Numbered from the stretch's first letter, positions 17,595 to 27,247 are shown. The stretch is 53,733 nt of DNA from Shewanella sp. 10N.286.48.A6 (GCF_002873135.1 NZ_MCVI01000008.1:51547-105279), one strand, 5' to 3'. Notes: generated from the sequence alone by a model not told the origin. Translations and numbers: made by a program.

Positions 17595-20500
17595 ATGTTC
17601 AATGCCAGTGAAGTCCTAAACGGTCATTACAATAATGCTAGCTTAGATGAGCTATTCTCAGCCATAACTAATAATTACATCGTTGATGAAGAACTGTATT
17701 TATCTGAGCTTATTAAATTAGTGCCATCGTCTGATACTGAAATTAAGCAAATCACTGATAAAGCCCATCAACTGGTCTTGAAAGTGCGCCAATTTGAAAA
17801 GAAAGGCCTAATGATTGGCATTGATGCTTTCTTGCAGCAATACAGCTTAGAAACTCAAGAAGGCATTATCTTGATGTGTCTTGCTGAAGCATTATTGCGT
17901 ATCCCTGATGCCGCTACTGCAGATGCCTTAATCGAAGATAAGCTCTCTGGCGCTAAGTGGGATGCGCACTTAAGTAAAAGTGATTCAGTGTTAGTTAACG
18001 CATCCACTTGGGGCTTAATGCTCACAGGTAAAATCGTTAAGTTAGATAAAAACATCGACGGCAAACCTAGTAACTTGCTAAACCGTTTAGTTAATCGTGT
18101 TGGTGAGCCTGTTATTCGTCAAGCAATGAATGCCGCGATGAAGATTATGGGTAAACAGTTTGTGTTGGGACAAACGGTTAAAGAGGCCCTTAAAAACAGT
18201 GTTGCTAAGCGCCAGCAAGGTTACACCCACAGCTATGATATGCTCGGTGAAGCCGCGTTAACCGCTAAAGATGCACATAAGTATTACACTGAATATAGCC
18301 ATGCGATTGCTGAATTAGGCGCACAAGAATACGATCTATCAAGCGCTCCTCGCCCCACAATCTCAATAAAATTATCGGCGCTGCATCCACGCTATGAAGT
18401 CGCCAATGAATCACGTGTACTCAGTGAATTATATGACACTGTCATTAAACTCATCGTGCAAGCGCGCGAGCTCAACATCGGTATTTCAATCGATGCCGAA
18501 GAAATGGATCGCCTTGAATTATCACTCAAGTTATTCCAGAAGCTATATAACGCCAACGAAACTCAAGGTTGGGGCTTACTGGGGATTGTGGTTCAAGCCT
18601 ACTCAAAACGTGCCCTGCCGGTATTATGTTGGTTAACTAAGTTATCCCGCGAGCAAGGCGATGAAATTCCAGTGAGACTAGTAAAAGGCGCTTATTGGGA
18701 CAGTGAGTTAAAATGGGCTCAGCAAGCTGGCGACGGTGGCTACCCACTTTACACTCGCAAAGCCGGCACGGACGTATCATATTTAGCCTGTGCTCGTTAT
18801 TTACTCTCTGACGCCACTACAGGCGCCATATACCCGCAATTTGCCACCCATAATGCCCAAACAGTTGCCAGTATCAGTGCGATGGGCGCGAATCGTCACT
18901 ATGAGTTCCAGCGCCTACATGGCATGGGTGAAGAGCTCTACGACACTATGCTGGCTGAAAGTGGCGCAAAATCCGTGCGTATCTACGCGCCTATTGGTGC
19001 CCATAAAGATCTACTGCCTTATCTGGTAAGGCGCCTATTAGAAAACGGCGCTAACACCTCGTTTGTTCACAAATTAGTGGACCCGAAAACCCCTATCGAA
19101 AGCTTAGTGGTGCATCCATTAACCACTTTAAAAGCTTATAAAACTTTAGCTAATAATAAAATTGTTCTACCGGAAGATATTTTTGGTATAGAACGTAAAA
19201 ACTCTAAAGGATTAAACATGAACATCATTTCTGAGTCTGCGCCATTTTTTGCCGGCGTTGACCAATTTAACGATACCCAATGGACTGCTGGGCCATTAGT
19301 CAATGGCGAGACCTTAAGCGGCGAAACCAAAAATGTACTCAGCCCATTTGACACCACTAAAACGGTGGGACAAGTAGCTTTTGCCAATAATCAGGCAATT
19401 GAAGCTGCATTAAGTTCTGCCCATGGCGCTTTTCATCGTTGGAGTCATACCCCCGTTGAGCAGCGTGCATCTGCACTGCAAAAACTGGCTGACTTACTTG
19501 AAGAGAACCGCGAAGAGCTGATTGCCCTTTGTACTCGTGAAGCAGGTAAAAGCTTACAAGATGGCATTGATGAAGTCCGTGAAGCAGTAGATTTTTGTCG
19601 CTACTATGCTATTCAAGCCAAGAAAATGATGGCGGCGCCAACTTTGCTTCCTGGGCCGACGGGTGAATTAAATGAACTATTCATTCAAGGCCGCGGCATC
19701 TTTGTTTGTATTAGCCCTTGGAACTTCCCATTAGCGATTTTCTTGGGCCAAGTTACTGCGGCGCTAGCTGCTGGTAATACCGTGATTGCCAAACCCGCTG
19801 AGCAAACGTCATTAGTGGGCTACCGCGCTGTGCAATTAGCTCATGAAGCAGGCATTCCTGTCGATGTACTGCAGTTCTTACCAGGCACTGGCGCTACTGT
19901 TGGCGCAGCGATCACCGCTGATGAACGTATTGGCGGTGTGTGCTTTACTGGTTCAACCGGCACTGCCAAATTGATTAACCGCACATTAGCTAATCGTGAA
20001 GGTGCTATCATTCCGCTCATCGCTGAAACTGGCGGTCAAAATGCGATGATAGTTGACTCGACCTCACAAGCAGAACAAGTGGTTGCAGATGTGGTTTCAT
20101 CGTCGTTTACCAGTGCAGGCCAGCGCTGCTCGGCATTGCGAGTGCTGTTCTTACAAGAAGATATTGCCGATCGCGTATTAGATGTAATGCAAGGCGCGAT
20201 GGAAGAGCTCAGTATTGGTAACCCAAGCTTTGTTCAAACTGACGTTGGCCCTGTGATTGATGCCACTGCAAAAGCGAACCTAAATGCCCATATTGATCAT
20301 ATCTCGCAAGTTGGTAAGTTAATTAAGAAAATCGACTTACCCGCAGGCACTGAAAATGGCCACTTTGTGTCGCCAACAGCGGTAGAAATTGATTCAATTA
20401 AAGTGCTTGAGAAAGAACATTTCGGGCCAATTTTGCACGTTATTCGTTATAAAGCCGCTAATTTAGCCGCGGTTATTGACGAGATAAACAGCACCGGCTT

Positions 20501-20774
20501 TGGTCTTACTTTAGGAATTCATAGCCGCAATGAAGGCCATGCGTTAAATCTTGCAGACAAGGTTGATGTGGGTAACGTCTATATTAATCGTAACCAAATT
20601 GGCGCAGTAGTGGGTGTACAGCCTTTTGGCGGTCAAGGTTTATCAGGTACTGGCCCCAAAGCAGGCGGACCACACTACCTTACTCGTTTTATTACTGAAA
20701 AAACCCGCACCAACAATATTACTGCCATTGGCGGTAACGCGACGTTATTGTCCCTTGGTGATGCTGAAGACTAA
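17595..20774 (+). CDS. putA: Bifunctional proline dehydrogenase / P5C dehydrogenase PutA without RHH domain
   Basis: A 1059-residue enzyme that oxidises proline to glutamate: an FAD-linked proline dehydrogenase barrel at about residues 190-480 (VRLVKGAYWDSELKWAQQAG, RIYAPIGAHKDLLPYLVRRL) feeding electrons to quinone, then an aldehyde dehydrogenase half at 560-1040 (ISPWNFPLAIFLGQ, VCFTGSTGTAKLI, catalytic Glu in IAETGGQNAM, catalytic Cys845 in AGQRCSALR, PFGGQGLSGTGPKAGGPHYL). E. coli PutA has an N-terminal ribbon-helix-helix domain that represses its own gene; it is missing here, and the protein starts directly with the alpha domain. ATG 17595 has GGA 9 nt upstream; an in-frame ATG at 17586 is possible. 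No putP is adjacent. Confidence 0.97.
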   Translation: MFNASEVLNGHYNNASLDELFSAITNNYIVDEELYLSELIKLVPSSDTEIKQITDKAHQLVLKVRQFEKKGLMIGIDAFLQQYSLETQEGIILMCLAEALLRIPDAATADALIEDKLSGAKWDAHLSKSDSVLVNASTWGLMLTGKIVKLDKNIDGKPSNLLNRLVNRVGEPVIRQAMNAAMKIMGKQFVLGQTVKEALKNSVAKRQQGYTHSYDMLGEAALTAKDAHKYYTEYSHAIAELGAQEYDLSSAPRPTISIKLSALHPRYEVANESRVLSELYDTVIKLIVQARELNIGISIDAEEMDRLELSLKLFQKLYNANETQGWGLLGIVVQAYSKRALPVLCWLTKLSREQGDEIPVRLVKGAYWDSELKWAQQAGDGGYPLYTRKAGTDVSYLACARYLLSDATTGAIYPQFATHNAQTVASISAMGANRHYEFQRLHGMGEELYDTMLAESGAKSVRIYAPIGAHKDLLPYLVRRLLENGANTSFVHKLVDPKTPIESLVVHPLTTLKAYKTLANNKIVLPEDIFGIERKNSKGLNMNIISESAPFFAGVDQFNDTQWTAGPLVNGETLSGETKNVLSPFDTTKTVGQVAFANNQAIEAALSSAHGAFHRWSHTPVEQRASALQKLADLLEENREELIALCTREAGKSLQDGIDEVREAVDFCRYYAIQAKKMMAAPTLLPGPTGELNELFIQGRGIFVCISPWNFPLAIFLGQVTAALAAGNTVIAKPAEQTSLVGYRAVQLAHEAGIPVDVLQFLPGTGATVGAAITADERIGGVCFTGSTGTAKLINRTLANREGAIIPLIAETGGQNAMIVDSTSQAEQVVADVVSSSFTSAGQRCSALRVLFLQEDIADRVLDVMQGAMEELSIGNPSFVQTDVGPVIDATAKANLNAHIDHISQVGKLIKKIDLPAGTENGHFVSPTAVEIDSIKVLEKEHFGPILHVIRYKAANLAAVIDEINSTGFGLTLGIHSRNEGHALNLADKVDVGNVYINRNQIGAVVGVQPFGGQGLSGTGPKAGGPHYLTRFITEKTRTNNITAIGGNATLLSLGDAED

Positions 20775-20796
20775 TAATTAGCAGGTTTGAAACCAT

Positions 20797-20825
20797 AAAA
20801 ATGCCCGCAGCTGCGGGCATTTTTT
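20797..20825. terminator. Bidirectional terminator between putA and the FNT gene
   Basis: Perfect palindrome AAAAATGCCCGCAG / CTGCGGGCATTTTT between convergent genes. Confidence 0.9.
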
Positions 20826-20971
20826 GTTCAAGCTATTTTATTTAGGTTAATAGTGTTCAAGCTAATAGTATTTACCGATAAAACCATCAACGGCTTACCA
20901 TTAAGTAAGCAGGTATCACTTGAATCGCCATAACAAAGCCCAATCGAGACAAGGATAGGCCTTAGCACTGC

Positions 20972-21808
20972 TTATAAAGCTAAGCTTTCTTTTTCAGCAG
21001 CAGTTTTACGCTCAGGGCTTGTCTTAACATGGGTTAAGTACAAAGGTAAGCCCACGAGTAAAAAGCCGCCGACTAAATTACCTAATGCCGTTGGGATTTC
21101 ATTCCACAATAGGTAGTCGCTAACAGTAAAGTCACCGCCCATGATCATTGAAAATGGAAATAGGAACATATTAACGATTGAATGCTCAAAACCCATAAAG
21201 AAGAACAGCATCACAGGCATCCACATTGCAGCCATTTTGCCGCTCACTGAGGTTGAGATCATAGCGCCTACCACTCCCATAGACACCATCCAGTTACACA
21301 ACATGCCGCGAATAAAAATAGTAAACCAGCCTGCCACGCCATGCTCTTGATACCCTAACGTACGTGACTCACCAATTGAGCTCACTTTAGCCGCTAATAC
21401 TCCACCGTCAGTGTTGTAACCATAAGTCAGGATATAGGATGCAAAAAATGCCACGGTTAACGCGCCGGCAAAATTCCCCACAAACACTAACCCCCAATTC
21501 CTAAAAAGTTGCTCCCAGGTACATCCCGGTCGCTTGTTAAGGACAGCTAAAGGCACTAAGGTAAATACACCTGTCAGCAAATCAAACTTCATCAGATACA
21601 ACATAATAAACCCAACCGGGAATAATAATGATCCGACTAACAAGCTACCTGTTTTCACGATAACGGTAATGGCAAAAAAAGCGGCAAGTCCCAGTATCGC
21701 GCCAGCCATAAATGCCCTAACTAATGTATCTCGTGTCGACATGAAGATTTTTTGCTCCCCAGCATCTACCATCTTGGTAGCAAACTCCTTTGGCTCGATA
21801 TATGACAT
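20972..21808 (-). CDS. Formate/nitrite transporter (FNT) family channel
   Basis: A 278-residue inner membrane protein with six main helices, like FocA/NirC pentameric channels. Family marks: KMVDAGEQKIFMSTRDTLVR before helix 1, the first broken-helix region near FDLLTGVFTLVPLAVLNKRP, the second near RGMLCNWMVSMGVVGAMIST, and FMGFEHSIVNMFLFPFSMIM carrying the conserved central His of the pore. AGGGAATG precedes the ATG. Substrate cannot be assigned: no pflB, nir or hydrogenase genes adjoin it. It stands alone, with 319 bp of upstream DNA (21809-22127) in which I see no gene or clear operator. Confidence 0.9.
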   Translation of the reverse strand: MSYIEPKEFATKMVDAGEQKIFMSTRDTLVRAFMAGAILGLAAFFAITVIVKTGSLLVGSLLFPVGFIMLYLMKFDLLTGVFTLVPLAVLNKRPGCTWEQLFRNWGLVFVGNFAGALTVAFFASYILTYGYNTDGGVLAAKVSSIGESRTLGYQEHGVAGWFTIFIRGMLCNWMVSMGVVGAMISTSVSGKMAAMWMPVMLFFFMGFEHSIVNMFLFPFSMIMGGDFTVSDYLLWNEIPTALGNLVGGFLLVGLPLYLTHVKTSPERKTAAEKESLAL

Positions 21809-22127
21809 AGTGCATTCCCTATAGTTATGTAGTTGACTGCTAATAAGCCAACTTCATACCAAGGTTGATAAATGCTTATAAATCAACACCCTAATCTAAT
21901 TAGATTTTTTGAAAATGGTTGTAAGTAGTGCAAGCTGCACCTAGATAGCGCAAAAAAGCCATTATTGAAAGGCCGTATTTAGCATCAAGTTTGTCTCGCT
22001 AAATGAAGCGTAATGAGCAAGTTAGTGGTTGTTGCGGCGGATAAGTGAGTCTTCGTTAAGACTCAAATGGTACCAATAATCGAATATGGTTATTGTAGTG
22101 ACTAGCAATAGCTTGATGACTAAATGG
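21809..22127. other. Intergenic gap between FNT and CDF genes
   Basis: Holds the promoter region of the FNT gene (minus strand) and the 3' end region of the CDF gene. I see no coding potential, repeat or RNA gene here. Confidence 0.5.
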
Positions 22128-23018
22128 TTAAATGGCAATATTCATTTTAAGCTCTAACTTGTATGGCAGCGCTGATAACTTTTGCTTGAGATTTTGCTGA
22201 AATACTTTGATATCACCGGTCTTTATAATTGACTCTTCACTAGGTACGACATTGATATCAATTCTAAGCTCATTTCCCACTTTGACGACACTGCCTAAAT
22301 GCAGGGTTTCTTGGCTATCAACTTCTTTCATGCCTTTGGATACTTCTGCAATCAGTTCTTGTTGTGGTGCCATTTGCAATAACTCTTTGACCGCTTGACT
22401 CACCATAGAAAAAGGAACTTTCAAAAAGTAAGCTGAAATTAATATCATCATGAGTGGATCGGCATAACCTGCATATTGAGCCAGCGAAGTTTGCGTTAAG
22501 CCCCATGCGATAACAAACCCCAGCGTAATAGCCATGCTGAGCAAAGTATCCATCTGCCACTGCTTAGTTTCTGCTTCAATTAACCCTGAGTGCGACTCGC
22601 GGCTCATTTGGGTTATTTTCCACCAAGCAAAACCACAACCAAGGGTATTTACCAGCCCAAAAACACTCGCTACACCAATGTCTAACGGCTTGACACCTTG
22701 TATTAAACTATCGATTGCGCCGAACAGTGAATAAATCACTAGGCACATAATCACCACACCTTTGATCGCAATAACAATAGGTTCAAACATCGCCTTACCA
22801 TTGGGGAAACGCTTATCTTTCGGGGAATGGATAAGCTTAGCGGCGAGCAGTGACAAAATAGTTAACAGCAAACTAATTAACGAGTATAAACCATCAAAGG
22901 CTATGACTAAGGAACCCAATATCAGCCCAACCGCCAAGCCGCCTACAGCAAACATCAGCGCAAATACTGAAGACAGTATCAACACTTTTTGCTCTATTGC
23001 TTGAGATGGCACACACAT
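22128..23018 (-). CDS. Cation diffusion facilitator family transporter
   Basis: A 296-residue protein with about six transmembrane helices followed by a C-terminal cytoplasmic domain of ferredoxin-like fold (residues 205-296, VKVGNELRIDINVVPSEESI). Helix 2 shows the CDF pattern VIAFDGLYSLISLLLTIL and the loop LIHSPKDKRFPNGKAMFEPI, matching the usual D-x-x-F-P-x-G-x-x-R/K-F/E-P signature. Helix 5 has AQYAGYADPLMMILISAYFL. CDF proteins export divalent metals in exchange for protons. Only one Asp is clear in helix 2 (F-D-G-L-Y-S instead of H/D-x-x-x-D), so metal choice may be unusual. GAGGAATT precedes the ATG. It stands alone on the minus strand. Confidence 0.88.
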   Translation of the reverse strand: MCVPSQAIEQKVLILSSVFALMFAVGGLAVGLILGSLVIAFDGLYSLISLLLTILSLLAAKLIHSPKDKRFPNGKAMFEPIVIAIKGVVIMCLVIYSLFGAIDSLIQGVKPLDIGVASVFGLVNTLGCGFAWWKITQMSRESHSGLIEAETKQWQMDTLLSMAITLGFVIAWGLTQTSLAQYAGYADPLMMILISAYFLKVPFSMVSQAVKELLQMAPQQELIAEVSKGMKEVDSQETLHLGSVVKVGNELRIDINVVPSEESIIKTGDIKVFQQNLKQKLSALPYKLELKMNIAI

Positions 23019-23326
23019 ATGAATTCCTCATAAAATTAATCATTTACCCGTATAGGTAATTGAGTACAGTTTGGCATTCTGTATTAAATCAGCAATGACA
23101 AACTCAACGTCTGTGAGGTTATTTTGATAGTAATATTATTATAGCAAGGCTATTCAATGACTTAGTTTAGCAACCGTCTGTCAGTTATATTGACAGTGAG
23201 TGCTTGGCATGAATCCGAAATAACACGAATAAGCTAATACAAAGGTGATAGCTGGTTATTGAAATGGACCAGTTGAACAGTTTGATTTAATGACCCATCG
23301 AGGATGGGCTTATCATGAACACAAGA
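23019..23326. other. Intergenic gap before the CDF gene with small inverted repeats
   Basis: Contains TTACC-N6-GGTAA (23044-23059), 26 bp before the CDF start, and TACAG-N9-CTGTA (23065-23083), either of which could be an operator. CCCATC-GAG-GATGGG (23294-23308) may be a weak terminator for the LysR gene. No coding potential seen. Confidence 0.35.
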
Positions 23327-24211
23327 TTAAAAAGCAAATAGATAGTCATTTAACTGATCGGCTAACCAGTTTGTCGCGGGATGCTCATTAAGGCCACTTG
23401 CTGCAAACATGCAATAGTCTTCCTGCAATAAACCGTAAGTATGCTTAATCACCGCAATGGATTGCTGCCTCAATAAATGTTTAATCAAGGGTTCAGGCAT
23501 TACACCCCAAGCATCTTCAGTTTGAATGGAGCTAAGAATGTAATCAAAACTTGAAAAACCAATATAGTTACGGGAAAAAGGCTGTAATTCAGGATTGGAC
23601 TTTTCATTTAAATATACCATTGAGGCTTGCATGGCGCTGCGCAAGTCTTCATCTGACACTCGGCGTTTTGCTGCCAAGGGGTGGTCATGACGGCACACTG
23701 ACATCATGCGAATTTTACCTAAAGGATGTGATGTCACCATGGCACTATCAGTGCTTTCATAGTCAATTCCAAAAGCAAAATTAACTTGCTCAGTTTCAAC
23801 TAAATTGGCCAGATCGCCGGTGGAGGCCAGCACAATATTAAATGAGGTTGCTGGAAAGTGATTATTAAGCTGATGAGTCAACTCTAACCAAATATCGTCA
23901 GGTAAAGAGTCGTCACGGGCAATCCATACTTCTGCAGCAAACTCACCTTTAACTTGACGACAGGTTTGGCGGATCCGCTGCGCCGCTGTCAGCATACTTT
24001 GGCAATCTTTATAAATAGCCTTACCTGCTTCGGACAATGTGACTTGGTTACCGGTGCGATCAAATAATGCGGTATCGAGATCTTTTTCCATCGCTTTAAT
24101 CGCCATCGTCATTTTGGTGCGATTCTGTTCTGTTTGTCTCGCCGCTTCTGACACAGAGCCCAGCTCTGCGACCAAACAAAAAGCTTCAATTTGCGAAAGT
24201 GTCAGTGCCAT
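23327..24211 (-). CDS. LysR family transcriptional regulator
   Basis: A 294-residue protein with an N-terminal winged HTH at residues 1-60 (MALTLSQIEAFCLVAELGSV, SEAARQTEQNRTKMTMAIKA, MEKDLDTALFDRTGNQVTLS) and a substrate-binding-like effector domain from residue 90 (EVWIARDDSLPDDIWLELTH). The recognition helix has ARQTEQNRTKMTMAI where AAxxLxxSQSAVSxxI is usual, so its DNA contacts are probably atypical. The next gene on the same strand is the CDF transporter, 308 bp away; the usual divergent target is absent, because the gene on its other side is also on the minus strand. Effector and targets are unknown. Confidence 0.9.
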   Translation of the reverse strand: MALTLSQIEAFCLVAELGSVSEAARQTEQNRTKMTMAIKAMEKDLDTALFDRTGNQVTLSEAGKAIYKDCQSMLTAAQRIRQTCRQVKGEFAAEVWIARDDSLPDDIWLELTHQLNNHFPATSFNIVLASTGDLANLVETEQVNFAFGIDYESTDSAMVTSHPLGKIRMMSVCRHDHPLAAKRRVSDEDLRSAMQASMVYLNEKSNPELQPFSRNYIGFSSFDYILSSIQTEDAWGVMPEPLIKHLLRQQSIAVIKHTYGLLQEDYCMFAASGLNEHPATNWLADQLNDYLFAF

Positions 24212-24460
24212 TATTATTCCTATAGTGAGGCTACCTCGCTAAGATAGCCTATTGCTTTGTGCCACAACAGTACGCTTTATCAATTTCGCTAGTCAGTTAT
24301 CGGTTATCAACATAGCTTAGGCAATGCTAACCATCTTAAGGGAAAAAATGAAATCTAAAATTACAGCGGATATGGGAGTTTGAGGCAGGAAAGTGAGGTA
24401 GTAAAAGGCAGCTTGATAACAATCCTAATAACCATCAAGCCCTCACAGGCAATATTCGCA

Positions 24461-24742
24461 CTATTGACTATCAAACAAACCGTTGCGCTTTAAACCTCGA
24501 TGAACGTTTTTACATAACTTGGCAAATTTTTCTAAATCGCCAAAGCTCGGGGTGGCATTATTGTCCAGCGATGATTGCCAATAACTCACTTCACTATCAA
24601 CAATTTCAAGCAGTTTTTTGGGACAGCCAATACAGCTACTATTAAAACCACATACGGCTAAAGCAGGATCATCTAAGGGAAAGGTATCTTTAACTTGGTT
24701 TATAAGTTGCTGCATTGCAGTCATTCTATCTGGTTTCATCAT
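24461..24742 (-). CDS. Small cysteine-containing conserved-type protein
   Basis: A 93-residue soluble protein. The central block AVCGFNSSCIGCPKKLLEIV has three cysteines as C-x5-C-x2-C, with a fourth near the end (FAKLCKNVHRGLKRN). This spacing could bind a metal or an Fe-S cluster; I do not recognise the family. N-terminal helix MQQLINQVKDTF precedes it. The start is uncertain: ATG 24742 or ATG 24739, with no strong ribosome site. It is divergent from the methionine-transporter-like gene and 250 bp before the LysR gene on the same strand. A metal- or redox-linked role is a guess from the cysteines only. Confidence 0.6.
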   Translation of the reverse strand: MMKPDRMTAMQQLINQVKDTFPLDDPALAVCGFNSSCIGCPKKLLEIVDSEVSYWQSSLDNNATPSFGDLEKFAKLCKNVHRGLKRNGLFDSQ

Positions 24743-24894
24743 CAAGGGGCTCTTGCATCAATGAACGCCGATAATATTGCAGCGGCTGTTAAAGGTCAAA
24801 ATACAGCCACCAAACCGCCTCAAGGTTAATGAGATGTATACTTTATTGTGCTGCAAATACAGTTAGCATGTGCCATTAAAGTAAAACCAACCCT

Positions 24895-24950
24895 AGAAGC
24901 AAAGAAGTCTAGACGTCTAGATTGACACTAATTTGTAGATCTCCTATGCT
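24895..24950 (+). promoter_or_regulatory. MetJ operator and sigma-70 promoter of the metT-like gene
   Basis: AGACGTCT at 24911-24918 is a perfect MetJ box. The preceding 8-mers are AGAAGTCT (7 of 8) and AGAAGCAA (4 of 8), giving the tandem 8-bp array MetJ needs. The array runs into TTGACA (24922-24927), 17 nt, TATGCT (24945-24950). MetJ with S-adenosylmethionine would block this promoter. The rest of the 334-bp gap holds no gene that I can see. Confidence 0.8.
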
Positions 24951-25076
24951 GACTATCATTGCACAAGTTATCATCATTGAAACTGAAATAACATGGATTG
25001 CTAAAGTAACTCGCAGCCTATTGGTGCAGCACCAATAACCATCAATGAATTGAATAAGATAATAAGAGAGACTCAC

Positions 25077-26411
25077 TTGACCACACAAACACAAAAATCG
25101 GCCACCAGCCCAGCCTCCTTTGTTGCTTTACTGCCACTATTTGCTTTTTTAGCCTTATTTATTGGCGCTGGGGTTTACTTTCAAAGCCAAGGTGTAGACT
25201 TTGCTTTTTATCAGTTACCTAGTGTTATCGCGATTTTACCGGCGATTATCTTGGCGTTATTACTGTCTAAGCAAAAATTAAATCAATCCATTGATACTTT
25301 CATTGCCGGTATTGGTCACAGCAATATTATTGCTATGTGTCTGATTTATCTATTGGCAGGCGCCTTTGCCTCTGTCGCTAAAGCGACTGGTGGTGTTGAT
25401 GCTACGGTTGCGCTGGGCTTATCAATGATCCCATCGAACTTATTATTACCCGGCTTTTTTGTTATTGCTGCCTTCATTGCTACCGCGATGGGCACCTCAA
25501 TGGGTACCATTGCAGCGGTAGCGCCGATTGCATTAGGCGTTGCTGATCAAGCGCAAATTGATTATGCATTAATGGCTGGCGCAGTATTATCTGGTGCATT
25601 ATTTGGTGATAACTTATCTATTATTTCTGATACCACCATTGCCTCAACCCGTACTCAGGGCTGTGAAATGAAAGACAAGTTCCGTGAGAACTTAATTTTC
25701 TCGCTGCCTGCATCAGCAATTGCCTTAGTGTTATTTGCTATTGCGGGTCAGGGACAAGCTGACATTGCCGCCCAAGAAATTGACTTCATTAACGTTATCC
25801 CTTACCTAACCATTTTATTTTTAGCGGTATCAGGGGTTAATGTGTTTGTGGTACTAACCGTAGGCATACTGCTAGCTGGCGCTACAGGCCTGTTCACTAT
25901 GGATTATAGTGCGGTCCAATTTGGTCAAGATATCTATGCTGGTTTCACCAACATGCAAGAAATCTTCATTCTATCTATGCTTGTTGGCGGTTTAGCTGCG
26001 CTGATGACACAACAAGGCGGTTTAACCTTTGTAAGCCAGAAGATTGAATCTTTGATTGCCCGCTTCTCTAAAGCCAAAGGTGACGCATCACCCCGCGCTG
26101 CTGAACTAGGTATGGCAGGTATGGTTGCAGCAACCAATGTGTGTGTCGCTAACAATACGGTATCGATTGTGGTTGTCGGTGACATTGCCAAAGACTTAGC
26201 CAGCAAGCATGGCGTTGCACCTAAGCGCGCGGCGAGTGTTTTAGATATCTTTGCTTGTATCATTCAAGGGTTAATTCCCCATGGCGCTCAAGCACTATTG
26301 ATAGCATCAACCTTTGCCATTAGCCCATTAGCTGCTATTTCACACGCTTGGTATTGTATGATTTTAGCTGTGGTTGCTATTTCAATTGTGATATTGCGTA
26401 AACGCGCTTAA
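25077..26411 (+). CDS. metT: NhaC-superfamily transporter, probable methionine transporter MetT
   Basis: A 444-residue protein with about 11-12 membrane helices of the NhaC/Na+-antiporter-like type: ATAMGTSMGTIAAVAPIALG, MAGAVLSGALFGDNLSIISD, TTIASTRTQGCEMKDKFREN, VCVANNTVSIVVVGDIAKDL. Part of this family (MetT) imports methionine, and the MetJ boxes at its promoter support that choice over sodium export. The start is TTG 25077: TAAGAGAG lies 6 nt before it, while an earlier TTG at 25050 lacks one. A 10-bp stem terminator follows at 26433. Substrate assignment rests on regulation plus family, not on a binding-site residue. Confidence 0.8.
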   Translation: MTTQTQKSATSPASFVALLPLFAFLALFIGAGVYFQSQGVDFAFYQLPSVIAILPAIILALLLSKQKLNQSIDTFIAGIGHSNIIAMCLIYLLAGAFASVAKATGGVDATVALGLSMIPSNLLLPGFFVIAAFIATAMGTSMGTIAAVAPIALGVADQAQIDYALMAGAVLSGALFGDNLSIISDTTIASTRTQGCEMKDKFRENLIFSLPASAIALVLFAIAGQGQADIAAQEIDFINVIPYLTILFLAVSGVNVFVVLTVGILLAGATGLFTMDYSAVQFGQDIYAGFTNMQEIFILSMLVGGLAALMTQQGGLTFVSQKIESLIARFSKAKGDASPRAAELGMAGMVAATNVCVANNTVSIVVVGDIAKDLASKHGVAPKRAASVLDIFACIIQGLIPHGAQALLIASTFAISPLAAISHAWYCMILAVVAISIVILRKRA

Positions 26412-26432
26412 TTCACTGTCAAACCAACGGCA

Positions 26433-26482
26433 TAAAACCTGAGAACAACCGACTTAATGATGGTTGAACTCAGGTTTTATTT
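26433..26482 (+). terminator. Rho-independent terminator of metT
   Basis: TAAAACCTGAG pairs with CTCAGGTTTTA across a loop that has its own CAACC/GGTTG stem; T-rich tail. Confidence 0.85.
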
Positions 26483-26543
26483 TATATAAAAGAGCGGTTT
26501 AAAAGTGTTAGTCTAAAGTTAACATTTGCATATCAAACAACCC

Positions 26544-27245
26544 ATGAGCCAATCAATTCAGTTTAATAAACATTACGATTTACATTTAATGATTATTTTC
26601 ATGTCGTTAGCGACTGCTGTAATTAGTGGCCTTGGCATTGGGGCGGCGTTAATTGCTGAAGTGTCTCGTTTGGGTATTAACCCACTGAGCATTAGAGCTG
26701 ATACCTTAGGTGACTATATGAGTTCACCGTTAGCCATTGTTTACAATATGTCATTAGTCATTGCTGGAATGTGTTTAATACTGGCTATGTCAGCGCGCTA
26801 CTTTGTCTTTGAAGATGGCTACAGCCGAGGTATTACCGTCACTGGCGCTACCTTAGGCGTATTAATTGTACTCATTGGTATCTTTCCAATTAACTTTTTA
26901 GAGCAACACCGTCTGTTTTCAACCGGTTATCTCATTTGCACCTTTTTGCTGCATTGTTTTTGCTTTATGGAATACTTTCGCAAGCGTAGCGCTTTAACCA
27001 GTCCATTATTTTGTTTGAATATTATTGGGTTAATATTTTCAATAATATTGATGTCTTTGCTTAACTGGTCGACATTAGATTTTGATCCTTGCAGCCATGC
27101 TACCAGTGACATTTGTTGGATGTCCTTGGTGATGTGGGTACTAACTCAAACCAATATTTTGTGGTGTATGGTGTTAGCCATTGATATGAAAAACCGTATT
27201 AAGCAGCAACATCACCTTGCCAACTTATCGCTTGTAGGAAACTAA
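26544..27245 (+). CDS. DUF998-like integral membrane protein
   Basis: A 233-residue protein with about six hydrophobic helices and short loops. It shows the order seen in DUF998: helix 1 LMIIFMSLATAVISGLGIGA, an exposed loop with LGDYMSSPLAIVYNMSLVIA, then GVLIVLIGIFPINFLEQHRL and FSTGYLICTFLLHCFCFMEY. Function is unknown. ATG 26544 is chosen over an in-frame TTG at 26526, although neither has a strong ribosome site. The RluF-like gene starts 2 nt after its stop with its ribosome site inside this gene's 3' end, so the two are cotranscribed. Confidence 0.7.
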   Translation: MSQSIQFNKHYDLHLMIIFMSLATAVISGLGIGAALIAEVSRLGINPLSIRADTLGDYMSSPLAIVYNMSLVIAGMCLILAMSARYFVFEDGYSRGITVTGATLGVLIVLIGIFPINFLEQHRLFSTGYLICTFLLHCFCFMEYFRKRSALTSPLFCLNIIGLIFSIILMSLLNWSTLDFDPCSHATSDICWMSLVMWVLTQTNILWCMVLAIDMKNRIKQQHHLANLSLVGN

Positions 27246-27247
27246 TT

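Noticed and set aside
23177..23195. CTGTCA-N7-TGACAG as a LexA (SOS) box
   Set aside because: The LexA site needs CTGT-N8-ACAG; here the spacing is 11 and the neighbouring genes are not SOS genes.
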